A DNA stretch of 32,595 nucleotides from Clostridia bacterium (lineage in GTDB: Bacteria; Bacillota; Clostridia; Monoglobales; Monoglobaceae), in assembly GCA_017620615.1 (NCBI GenBank), contig JAGAUW010000005.1, positions 1-32,595 of the forward strand, written 5' to 3'. Made by a program: the position numbers and the translations under genes. Positions 13,893 through 20,381 of this stretch are shown piece by piece. The notes below the pieces were generated by a model. That model saw only the letters and a program-made list of their open reading frames with translations. It searched no databases and was not told the origin of the DNA. Position 1 is the first letter of the stretch. Every line of letters starts with the position of its first letter.

Positions 13893-13898
13893 ATATAT

Positions 13899-14096
13899 AA
13901 GCAGTTTGATAGATGCTTTTTGTCGTGTAATGACGACATCGGCACACCTTTATGATTTTTATTGTATAAGGTTGGCGGTCGGTTGGTAGGTGGTCTTGCT
14001 GATAGAGTTCAGCAGGTTATATGATATAATTGTATAGAGTAATGCCCTATTGGGTTATTGTAGGCGTGCCTGACATTGCGTTCGGCACGCTTTTTT
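13899..14096 (+). ncRNA. Candidate ~200-nt structured RNA of the integrative element
   Basis: Starts after a strong promoter and ends at the T6 of a terminator hairpin. It lacks a convincing coding frame. Visible pairing includes GTCGT/ACGAC (13922-13937), CTTGCTGA/TTCAGCAG-like complementarity around 13995-14014, and CCCTATTGGG (14045-14054). A second extended -10 (TG-A-TATAAT, 14022-14030) may start a shorter RNA from about 14037. It lies between the cargo gene and the degenerate recombinase gene. No known RNA family was recognised. Confidence 0.5.
14064..14096 (+). terminator. Terminator of the element's candidate RNA
   Basis: GCGTGCC (14064-14070) pairs with GGCACGC (14084-14090), followed by TTTTTT. 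Confidence 0.85.
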
Positions 14097-14384
14097 GTGC
14101 CTTTATATAGATAGTAAATTATTAAGGGGGTATGTGTAGGAAAGCCCGTACCAAAAGTTTATGAACTTTTGAAATTGATACAGGTGTCATGTATCGGCGT
14201 TGCAGGTAAGGTTAAATATTTTAAAACCACCTAAAATTGTGTAGTTAAGGGATAATAAGCGTTGATGGTTACAGGATATTTTTTCAAAATATTTTTTTAA
14301 GTGTCGTGACATAGTTGTTCGATAAGTTGAGGAATATTTGGAATTCCGTATTTTTAACTATATGAGATTGAGGGGGTATCAGGT
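14097..14384. other. Structured untranslated region before the recombinase-like gene
   Basis: Holds hairpins CAAAAGTT-TATG-AACTTTTG (14152-14171) and GATACA/TGTATC (14177-14195). A short open frame (about 14118-14233) has no start codon. Otherwise AT-rich, with no gene seen. Confidence 0.5.
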
Positions 14385-14924
14385 ATGCTTTTTGCGTATG
14401 TAATAGAGAATGTAAGTAGGATATATGAAATAAATAATCAGCCTATTTTTCAGTTGGTAAGAGATTGTCACCTGAAAGAAGACAGGATATTTATTGACAG
14501 AATGGGTGCTGACAGGGTTGAGTTCAGGGAATTACAGGCAACGGTTGAAAAGGGAGATACAGTCATGATACGTAGCATCGTAGATTTAGCAGATACAGCG
14601 TATGATATTGTTCAGGCGCTTGAATGGTTTGGAGAACGTGGCATAGAGATAGTATCAGCAGAAGAACAAGAGTATGACTATGTAAAAAATCATAATCTTG
14701 TTGTTGATATTGTGTGTATGTGTTGCGAACTTACAGAAAAGAAAAGGCGTCTGGGAATTGAAAAGGCAAAGGCTGAAGGGCGTATGGGTAGAAAATGTAA
14801 TAGAGATAAGAGAGAAAAGGTCTTGAAATTGAAATCAGCAGGCTTTGTCAGAGACGAAATTTTGAAAATGTGTGAAATCAGTTACAGCACGTATTACAGA
14901 TATATAAAAAATGAGATAAATTAA
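14385..14924 (+). CDS. Serine recombinase-like protein lacking catalytic residues
   Basis: 179 residues with the layout of a small resolvase/invertase: N-terminal domain (FAYVIENVSR, then DRMGADRVEFRELQATVEKGD, then ALEWFGERGIEIVSAEE), the long dimer helix (LTEKKRRLGIEKAKAEGRMGRK), and a C-terminal Hin-like helix-turn-helix (REKVLKLKSAGFVRDEILKMCEISYSTYYRYIKN). The usual YxRxS start, which holds the nucleophilic Ser, reads YVIENVS. The usual LDRLxR motif, with two catalytic Arg, reads IVDLAD. It therefore should bind DNA and dimerise without cutting: perhaps a directionality factor, repressor or architectural protein. Ribosome binding site AGGGGG, 9 bases upstream. The loss is seen in the sequence; the role is inferred. 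Confidence 0.75.
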   Translation: MLFAYVIENVSRIYEINNQPIFQLVRDCHLKEDRIFIDRMGADRVEFRELQATVEKGDTVMIRSIVDLADTAYDIVQALEWFGERGIEIVSAEEQEYDYVKNHNLVVDIVCMCCELTEKKRRLGIEKAKAEGRMGRKCNRDKREKVLKLKSAGFVRDEILKMCEISYSTYYRYIKNEIN

Positions 14925-15184
14925 ATCATATTTCTTCCCTGTGGGTAAATAGTGGGTAAAAATGATTAAGAGTTAAAAAATATGAAAATTTTTAATTTTG
15001 AGTTATCGGAAAGCGTGTAAAATCAACATTTTGATTTTTGAAAATGTGAAAGCAAATTTTATATTGTTATATCAGCATATTTCAAGACTTTTATAAAAAA
15101 TATAGGAAAAGAAATCAAATAGGAAAACTAAACACACAGGAATTCAAAACTAAAAAATTTATTTAGTATTTGGAGGATAAGAGA

Positions 15185-16690
15185 ATGAGTTTAGTTTTAG
15201 ATATAAAAAATAGATATGGTTTAATGGTATCAGTACAGGATATTTCAAAAGAGTTGAGAATACCTAAAAAAGCAGTTGAAGAATTGATTGATACAGGGGT
15301 ATTGCAGGCAGTAGAGACAATGGGTAAAAAATATGTGTCAGCGTTCAATTTGGCAAAAATGCTTGGTGAAAGCGCTGTTGATTCTGGGCAAAATGCCAGC
15401 GGATATCCTATTGATAATGCGTTATACTTGAGTCACAATTTAGAAAGTGAGGATTCAAGTATGAACAAAATTTACACAGGTAATATCTCAAGTTTGAAAA
15501 CAGGTAGGTTTATTGTTTGGATAAATATGGGTAAAACACCTGACGGTAAGAGATTAAGAGAAAATAAGAGTTTCAATGACAAAACGTCAGCAGAAAACTA
15601 CTTAAAACAGAGATTGGCAGAACTAAATGGAATTCCCATTCAGCAGCCAATCTTCGCATCGGCAAATGTGGTGCAGAATACGAACTACACAGAGAAAACC
15701 TTTGAGCAGTATTCAAGGGATATTCTCAACAGGGGTATAGGCAAGGCAAAAGCAAGGACTATTGAGGGGTATCGTTCTTCCCTTGTTCCTGTGCTTAAAT
15801 ACATAGGCAATATGAGAATGACAGATATAGAAGATAGGCACTTGATTAAAATGTATAGTGAGTTATCACTTGCCTATTCACAGAGTTCGTTAAAAAAAGC
15901 CTTTGTTACGGTAAAAATGTTGTTTGAAGAAGCCTTTGCAAAGGACGAAGTCCCAAGCAATCCATTTATAAGGCTTGAATGTCCAGATAGTCAAAAGCCA
16001 AGCAAGGCTGAAAGATTACCTTATAGCGACGAAGAAATCAAGAGAATTTTATCGGCTGCAAAATCATATCATAACCCTATACTATATACAATATTTGCAG
16101 TATTAGAGTGTACGGGAATGAGACCAGGCGAATTGCGTGGGTTAGAATGGGTTGATTTTGACAGCAAGGCAAAAACTATTAAGATAAGACAGGCAGTAGT
16201 TACAAGATATGAGAGCATAGAAGATATGAAGAAAAGACCTCGTTCTTATGAGGCAATGGGAATGACTAAAAGCATATATGGTATAAGGACTTTGCCCTTA
16301 TCGGATATGGCAGTATTGGCGTTGTTGGAATGGAGAAAATATCTTGACACAATGCCTTCGGCTATGAAAAACAGTAAATACATATTCCCAAGCAAAGAGG
16401 GTAATTTTAAATCAGAGAGTTCTATTAAATGTTTGGTACAGCGCTTTGTAAAGAGTGCAGGACTTAAAGATATAGGGGTTATGCTTTACAGATTTAGACA
16501 TACAATGTGTACACGCTTAATATTAGACGGTCAGCCCATATCAGTTATTCAATTAATAATGGGTGATAACACACAAGACGTGATTATGAAAGTATATACA
16601 CACGTGACACAACAACAGGCTTTGGCTGCTACAAGTGGGTATTATAATAAACTAAATGAAAGCCATAAGGCATTCTATGGGTTAATGTAA
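15185..16690 (+). CDS. Tyrosine integrase with N-terminal excisionase-like domain
   Basis: 501 residues. Residues about 14-62 (VSVQDISKELRIPKKAVEEL, then LQAVETMGKKYVSAFNLAKML) look like the MerR/excisionase winged helix. Residues about 95-150 are the AP2-type arm-binding domain (GRFIVWINMGKTPDGKRLRE). Then come a core-binding helical domain (about 175-270) and the catalytic domain. Catalytic residues seen: Arg in CTGMRPGELRG, Arg-His in YRFRHTMCTRL, nucleophile Tyr in KVYTHVT. Two usual histidines differ: HxLRH reads YRFRH, and LGH reads MGD. The TTG at 15170 lies inside the ribosome binding site TTGGAGGAT; ATG at 15185 is the start. The gene lies about 100 bases from attR, the standard position for the integrase of such an element. 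Confidence 0.9.
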   Translation: MSLVLDIKNRYGLMVSVQDISKELRIPKKAVEELIDTGVLQAVETMGKKYVSAFNLAKMLGESAVDSGQNASGYPIDNALYLSHNLESEDSSMNKIYTGNISSLKTGRFIVWINMGKTPDGKRLRENKSFNDKTSAENYLKQRLAELNGIPIQQPIFASANVVQNTNYTEKTFEQYSRDILNRGIGKAKARTIEGYRSSLVPVLKYIGNMRMTDIEDRHLIKMYSELSLAYSQSSLKKAFVTVKMLFEEAFAKDEVPSNPFIRLECPDSQKPSKAERLPYSDEEIKRILSAAKSYHNPILYTIFAVLECTGMRPGELRGLEWVDFDSKAKTIKIRQAVVTRYESIEDMKKRPRSYEAMGMTKSIYGIRTLPLSDMAVLALLEWRKYLDTMPSAMKNSKYIFPSKEGNFKSESSIKCLVQRFVKSAGLKDIGVMLYRFRHTMCTRLILDGQPISVIQLIMGDNTQDVIMKVYTHVTQQQALAATSGYYNKLNESHKAFYGLM

Positions 16691-16705
16691 AAAGCAGCAA
16701 AAAAG

Positions 16706-16731
16706 TGGGCAACATTGGGCAACGTGGCAAC
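16706..16731. repeat. Right integrase arm-type sites (candidate)
   Basis: TGGGCAAC at 16706-16713 and 16716-16723, and a truncated TGGCAAC at 16725-16731, the inverse of the left-end GTTGCCCA sites. Confidence 0.55.
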
Positions 16732-16740
16732 AGCAGAAAA

Positions 16741-16779
16741 AATCACTCTAACCCCCTATTTCAAAGGGTTAGAGTGATT
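16741..16779. terminator. Terminator hairpin at the element's right end
   Basis: AATCACTCTAACCC / GGGTTAGAGTGATT, a perfect 14-bp stem with an 11-base loop, preceded by AAAAA and followed by CATT. It lies 50 bases past the integrase stop and 8 bases before attR, so it insulates element and host on both strands. Confidence 0.6.
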
Positions 16780-16786
16780 CATTCTA

Positions 16787-16798
16787 GCATTCGTAATG
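16787..16798 (+). repeat. attR core of the integrated element
   Basis: GCATTCGTAATG, identical to attL at 12195-12206, joined directly to the rest of the tRNA-Thr (CG, then CAGGTCGCAGGTTCGAG). Confidence 0.85.
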
Positions 16799-16834
16799 CG
16801 CAGGTCGCAGGTTCGAGTCCCGTCACAAGCTCCA
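16787..16834 (+). pseudogene. tRNA-Thr (CGT), 3' half
   Basis: Anticodon loop, variable loop, T arm (GCAGG-TTCGAGT-CCCGT, one mismatch) and 3' acceptor strand CACAAGC-T-CCA, which pairs only with the GCTTGTG stub at 12167. There is no promoter directly upstream; the old one is 4.6 kb away behind several terminators. Confidence 0.9.
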
Positions 16835-17099
16835 CGTCGCAGCAAACTGCGCTGCAATCAAAATGACCACTTTATAAGCGGTCATTTTTTGTATGCTCCG
16901 TCGCTGCTCCTCTTTCGCAAACAGGCACGCATCAAGCGTACCTGTTCGTTTGTAAACGTACTCACGACGGTTCGCTGTCGCTACCACCTTTTTGCGAGTG
17001 TGCCTTCGGCACAAGGAAGAGTTCATATTGTGCGGGGAAAAAGGTACTTCGCTGTTTTCGGCTGAGTGCTTTTTTATTTCTGCGACCTGCGGGTGATGA
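16835..17099. other. Gene-less spacer after the tRNA 3' half
   Basis: Contains the former tRNA-Thr terminator (16861-16890), inverted repeats such as CGTACCTGTTCGTTTGTAAACG around 16937 and GTGCCTTCGGCAC near 17000, and open frames on both strands without ribosome binding sites or family features. Probably non-coding. Confidence 0.45.
16861..16890 (+). terminator. Original terminator of tRNA-Thr
   Basis: AAATGACC / GGTCATTT with a 11-base loop, followed by a T-run to 16890, 26 bases past the CCA end. Confidence 0.8.
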
Positions 17100-17127
17100 A
17101 AAAAGACACCCGAAAGGGTGTCTTTTT
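17100..17127. terminator. Terminator after thiT
   Basis: AAAAGACACCC-GAAA-GGGTGTCTTTT, an 11-bp perfect stem, with T-runs on both strands; on the minus strand it lies 25 bases past the thiT stop. Confidence 0.9.
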
Positions 17128-17151
17128 GGTTATAATTGCAGCTTTCTGTAT

Positions 17152-17706
17152 TTATAATTCGTATTTTTCCTTTAATTTCGGTGCTAAGAGTGCGAGAACC
17201 ACGGTGGTAATAATCATTTCGGGGATCATATATGAACCGTTGTAAAGAAGAGCATAAATGAGAACGCAGTCGGTATCGGCAAACGCACCCCAAATCAAAA
17301 GACCTGAAAGCACGTGCAGTGCGTAGCGGATGCCGGTGACTATTGTGCCACTTAAAGGGATTGCCCAGCCTTTGTTGCCCATGATTTTCACAAAAAAGCT
17401 CGCAAGACCCAAGCACGAAAAGGCGAAGACATAGTCAAGAAGGACTACGCCAAGAAAGCTCCAGATGGTTGTAGCGGGCGGAACATAAAATCCTGTCAGC
17501 ATCTGAATAAGGGAAAATACGAACCCTGAAAAAAGTCCCCATTTTGTTCCAAGGATTACGGAAACCATGATGATTGGCACCATGCTTGCGATGGTGATGT
17601 TTCCGCCCTCTGCCCACGGGGCAGGCAATACCTTTGATACCATTACCAGTACAAAGGCAAGTGCTGTAAGAATAGCACTCAGTGTCAGTTTTTTTGTCTT
17701 TGTCAT
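17152..17706 (-). CDS. thiT: Thiamine ECF transporter substrate-binding subunit ThiT
   Basis: 184 residues with about six hydrophobic helices, the size of an ECF S-component. It binds thiamine in the membrane and works with a shared EcfA-A'-T module, which is not in this window. The N-terminus (TKKLTLSAILTALAFVLVMVSKVLPAPWAEGGNITIASMVPIIMVSV) has the AxxxALxxV helix used to dock on EcfT and the W-x-x-GG-x-I segment of ThiT proteins. The TPP riboswitch upstream fixes the substrate. The frame is open 9 bases upstream to a GTG inside the ribosome binding site; the ATG at 17706 follows AAGGAG-TGTTTTTT, the same 17-base signal as at serC. Confidence 0.93.
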   Translation of the reverse strand: MTKTKKLTLSAILTALAFVLVMVSKVLPAPWAEGGNITIASMVPIIMVSVILGTKWGLFSGFVFSLIQMLTGFYVPPATTIWSFLGVVLLDYVFAFSCLGLASFFVKIMGNKGWAIPLSGTIVTGIRYALHVLSGLLIWGAFADTDCVLIYALLYNGSYMIPEMIITTVVLALLAPKLKEKYEL

Positions 17707-17765
17707 AAAAAACACTCCTTATGTAAATTTACTGAATACTGAACTTGTGAAACTGGATTTAGGTG

Positions 17766-17798
17766 AAAAAAGAGATTATCCTCTGAAAAGATAATCTC
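17766..17798 (-). terminator. Riboswitch-controlled terminator before thiT
   Basis: Minus-strand GAGATTATC / GATAATCTC followed by TTTTTT, between the TPP aptamer and the thiT start. It is the expression platform: bound TPP should favour this stem and stop transcription. Confidence 0.85.
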
Positions 17799-17821
17799 CG
17801 AAATATTGCAATTATAACATT

Positions 17822-17900
17822 TTCCTACGCCGGCATTATCCGTATCAGGTTCCTGGGTCGGAATGCACAATTCCCTCTCAGCCTTTTTGAAAGCTCCCCA
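17822..17900 (-). promoter_or_regulatory. TPP riboswitch (THI element)
   Basis: On the minus strand the conserved CTGAGAGGG (pyrimidine-sensing side), then ACCTGATACGGATAATGCC and GCGTAGG, the hallmark bases of the thiamine diphosphate aptamer. GGGGAGC near the start closes the first stem. It precedes a terminator and thiT, giving feedback control of thiamine uptake. Confidence 0.97.
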
Positions 17901-17917
17901 AATATTCAGTTTATATT

Positions 17918-17946
17918 ATTATAGTATAAAAATCGAAAAATGTCAA
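17918..17946 (-). promoter_or_regulatory. Promoter of riboswitch-thiT
   Basis: Minus-strand TTGACA (17946-17941), 17 bp, TATAAT (17923-17918): full consensus, starting RNA just before the aptamer. Confidence 0.92.
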
Positions 17947-17956
17947 TATTTTTGGT

Positions 17957-17986
17957 CAAAAAATACCCCCGCCAAAAAGGCAAGGG
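17957..17986 (-). terminator. Terminator of the thioredoxin gene
   Basis: Minus-strand CCCTTGCC-TTTTT-GGCGGGGG (two G-U pairs) followed by TATTTTTTG, 22 bases past the stop codon. Confidence 0.75.
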
Positions 17987-18007
17987 ATAATTGGAGTTTG
18001 GTTTAAA

Positions 18008-18322
18008 TTAAAGTCCAATAAAATTCATAAGGTCACCTGCGGACATTGCGCCAACGTTTCGGTCGGTTTCTTTTCCGTCTTTAAAAAGAATAATGGTGGG
18101 AATTGACATAACACCATAGCTTGCGGCGATTTGTTCCGCATCGTCGATGTTGATTTTTGCAATAATCACTTTGTCGCCTAAAGCTTCGGCAACCTTCTCA
18201 AGTATGGGTGCAAACATTTTGCAGGGCATACACCAGTCAGCAAAAAAGTCAACAAGAACGGGAACAGATGCATTTTCAACGGTGGATTTAAAATTTTCGG
18301 GGGTAAGATGTAAAACGCTCAT
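18008..18322 (-). CDS. trxA: Thioredoxin with WCMPC active site
   Basis: 104 residues, one thioredoxin fold. The redox motif is ADWCMPCKMFAP at about residues 27-38, where most thioredoxins read WCGPC. The cis-proline loop is MSIPTIILFKDGKE. It reduces disulfides in cytosolic proteins with electrons from thioredoxin reductase, not encoded here. Two ATGs are possible: 18328 lies only 2 bases after the GGAG, while 18322 (MSVLHLTPENF) is 8 bases away and matches the usual N-terminus, so I chose it. A Met in the CxxC bridge should shift redox potential; this is an inference. Single-gene unit with its own terminator. Confidence 0.93.
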   Translation of the reverse strand: MSVLHLTPENFKSTVENASVPVLVDFFADWCMPCKMFAPILEKVAEALGDKVIIAKINIDDAEQIAASYGVMSIPTIILFKDGKETDRNVGAMSAGDLMNFIGL

Positions 18323-18370
18323 TTTCATTTCTCCTTTTCTTTTAGTATTTCAAATGACAATAAAAATATT

Positions 18371-19126
18371 CTATAAAGTGATGTCCAAAGACACGGGACA
18401 GTGGTCCGAGCCAAAAATATCGGTATGAATTTGGGCATCGTTTATTTTATCTTTTATACGGCTTGAGGTGAGAAAATAGTCAATTCTCCAGCCGGCATTT
18501 TTTTCACGGGCATGGAAGCGGTAGCTCCACCAGGAATAAATTTCGGTTTTGTCAGGATAAAGATGCCTGAAGCTGTCGCAAAAGCCTGAATCTAAAAGTT
18601 CGGTCATTTTACCTCGTTCTTCATCGGTGAAACCTGCATTATGTCGGTTTGTTTTTGGGTTTTTCAGGTCGATTTCATTGTGTGCTACATTCAAATCTCC
18701 GCAAAGAATCACAGGTTTTTTTTCGTCAAGACCTTTGAGAAAGGCACGGAAAGCGTCTTCCCATTCCATACGGTATGAAAGGCGTTTCAGCTCGTTTTGT
18801 GAATTTGGTGTGTAGCAGGTGACAAAATAAAAATTTTCAAATTCAAGGGTTATAACCCTGCCCTCGTGGTCGTGCTCGGGGACACCAATACCAAATGAAA
18901 ACGAAAGGGGTTTTTTCCTTGTGAACACAGCTGTGCCTGAATATCCTTTTTTTTCGGCACTGCAAAAATACTGAAAATAGCCGTCGGTTGGGATTTCTGC
19001 CTGACCCTCTTGCATCTTCGTTTCCTGCAAGGCAAAAATATCGGCATCAAAGCTTTTGAAAATGTCAACAAAGCCTTTTTCAAGACAGGCACGAAGCCCG
19101 TTTACGTTCCACGATACAAATTTCAT
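18371..19126 (-). CDS. xth: Exodeoxyribonuclease III
   Basis: 251 residues of the EEP nuclease fold; incises DNA at abasic sites and degrades 3' ends in base excision repair. Motifs in order: MKFVSWNVNGLRA, the metal-binding Glu in IFALQETKMQ, catalytic Tyr in YFVTCYTPNS, CGDLNVAHNEIDL (Asp/Asn), WRIDYFLTS, and the final Asp-His pair GSDHCPVSLDI. Complete and of typical length (about 250). The start codon lacks a strong ribosome binding site: the preceding bases (GAGGTTATAGAAATG) offer GAGGT. It follows ytvI in the same direction after 24 bases, so co-transcription is likely. Confidence 0.96.
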   Translation of the reverse strand: MKFVSWNVNGLRACLEKGFVDIFKSFDADIFALQETKMQEGQAEIPTDGYFQYFCSAEKKGYSGTAVFTRKKPLSFSFGIGVPEHDHEGRVITLEFENFYFVTCYTPNSQNELKRLSYRMEWEDAFRAFLKGLDEKKPVILCGDLNVAHNEIDLKNPKTNRHNAGFTDEERGKMTELLDSGFCDSFRHLYPDKTEIYSWWSYRFHAREKNAGWRIDYFLTSSRIKDKINDAQIHTDIFGSDHCPVSLDITL

Positions 19127-19150
19127 TTCTATAACCTCAACTTGAAAATG

Positions 19151-20236
19151 TTATTCTTTCCACAACTTTATTTTGCCCGTTTTGTGAAGACCTATGAGAA
19201 TTGTGGCGGTTATTGGAAGCAAAATCATACCCCAGACGCCCATCCACAGATAACCAAGATAAATGGCAATCAAGGTGACAAGGGGGTTAAGACCCAGCTG
19301 GTCGCCCACGATTTTGGGTTCGGCAAAGTTTCTGACAACAAGGATAACAACATAAAGAATAATAAGCCCTATGCCAAGGAAATAGTTTTGGGTAAAGAGA
19401 GAAAAAATCGCCCAGGGAATAAGAGCCCCGCCTGTTCCGATAACGGGAAGAATGTCCGCTATGGCAATAAGTGCGGCAAGCCCTATGGCACTATTCACCT
19501 TAAGTATGGAAAGACCGATTGAAAGCTCGGTAAAGGTGATAATCCATATAATCAGATAAGCTCGCAAGTAGCCAAGGATAGTTTTTCCCAGGTGGCTTTT
19601 TGCGTCACCCAAAAAAATGGCAAACTTTGGAGGAAGCTGTTTCTTCAGAAAGGTCATAATGTTTGAATAGTCAATGCTTGTAAAAATTGAAGCAAGGATT
19701 GTGAAGACGAAGGAAATTAAATAGAAAGGAAGCCTTGTTGTAAAGCCTGCAAGTCCTTTGCCCATTGTGGCGGAAAGATTTAAAATGAAATCCCGGAGAC
19801 TATCCATAGTGCTTTCAAACATAAGATATATCTGGTCAAGGGTGTCAGGCGAAATCCGTTTGGTCATGTCCGAAATCCAGATGTAGAAATTTGACAAAAA
19901 CGGTGCAATGCTCTCATCATAATATGTGGGAAGATTTGAAAACAGGTCTTTGAGAGAATCCACAATCTTTGCACCAAGTACCCAAATAACAAGACCGATG
20001 AGGGCATATTCGATAAGTAAAAAGACGATAGCGCAGAATTTTCGGTTGATTTTTGTAGCTTTACAAATTCTTTTCACCGGAGCATTTACCGAAGCGGCAA
20101 TCAAGAAACCCACGATGAATGGCATAAGCCATTTTATGGCATATCTGAAGCACAGAAAAACAAGCACTGCTAAAATTCCAAAAAACAGTGTATTTATAAT
20201 AAATTCTTTGCGTTTTTCAAGGCGATCATTTTGCAT
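19151..20236 (-). CDS. ytvI: AI-2E family membrane protein, sporulation protein YtvI type
   Basis: 361 residues with about seven or eight hydrophobic helices in the PerM/AI-2E arrangement: two or three N-terminal helices (LFFGILAVLVFLCFRYAIKW), a long amphipathic middle (about 90-165), then helices ending in VRNFAEPKIVGDQLGLNPLVTLIAIYLGYLWMG. The EPKxxGxxxGLxPLxxLxxxYxG signature is the family hallmark. The closest clostridial group is the sporulation integral membrane protein YtvI; transport substrate unknown. This supports an endospore former. Start at ATG 20236 with a modest AAAGG; a promoter is visible 84 bp upstream. Confidence 0.88.
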   Translation of the reverse strand: MQNDRLEKRKEFIINTLFFGILAVLVFLCFRYAIKWLMPFIVGFLIAASVNAPVKRICKATKINRKFCAIVFLLIEYALIGLVIWVLGAKIVDSLKDLFSNLPTYYDESIAPFLSNFYIWISDMTKRISPDTLDQIYLMFESTMDSLRDFILNLSATMGKGLAGFTTRLPFYLISFVFTILASIFTSIDYSNIMTFLKKQLPPKFAIFLGDAKSHLGKTILGYLRAYLIIWIITFTELSIGLSILKVNSAIGLAALIAIADILPVIGTGGALIPWAIFSLFTQNYFLGIGLIILYVVILVVRNFAEPKIVGDQLGLNPLVTLIAIYLGYLWMGVWGMILLPITATILIGLHKTGKIKLWKE

Positions 20237-20319
20237 TTTTTTCGTTGCCTTTCTGCCTGCAGAATTATTTTTTGAAAACCCCCGCAGACAAGGGGAATAG
20301 TCGTTGTATGTTTAAATCG

Positions 20320-20348
20320 ATTATTACATAAAAGAGAAAGCTTGTCAA
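20320..20348 (-). promoter_or_regulatory. Promoter of ytvI-xth
   Basis: Minus-strand TTGACA (20348-20343), 17 bp, AATAAT (20325-20320). Good -35, weaker -10. Confidence 0.5.
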
Positions 20349-20381
20349 GGGATAGACTTTGTGGGAAGGTTGAAATTAAAA

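Larger units (their letters stand above)
12195..16798 (+). mobile_element. 4.6-kb integrative element in tRNA-Thr(CGT)
   Basis: Bounded by 12-bp direct repeats GCATTCGTAATG (12195-12206, 16787-16798) that lie in the anticodon arm of the broken tRNA. Contents in order: replacement tRNA-Thr(CGT), terminator, GTTGCCCA arm-site repeats, membrane/OB-fold cargo gene, candidate structured RNA, degenerate serine recombinase-like gene, tyrosine integrase, further arm-site repeats. It has no replication, capsid or conjugation genes, so it is a small integrative element, possibly moved with help from others. All genes are plus strand and AT-richer than the flanks. Confidence 0.85.

Noticed and set aside
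14118..14233. Short plus-strand frame with protein-like text before the recombinase-like gene
   Set aside because: No ATG, GTG or TTG near a ribosome binding site at its beginning, and it contains two hairpins; treated as untranslated.
12195..16798. Group I or group II intron in the tRNA anticodon loop
   Set aside because: The insert encodes a tyrosine integrase, has 12-bp direct repeats at its ends and arm-type sites, and shows no intron core motifs; an integrated element fits better.
16823..17416. 197-codon minus-strand frame over tRNA 3' half and thiT
   Set aside because: It runs antisense through a tRNA fragment, a terminator and half of thiT; no start signal and no family features.
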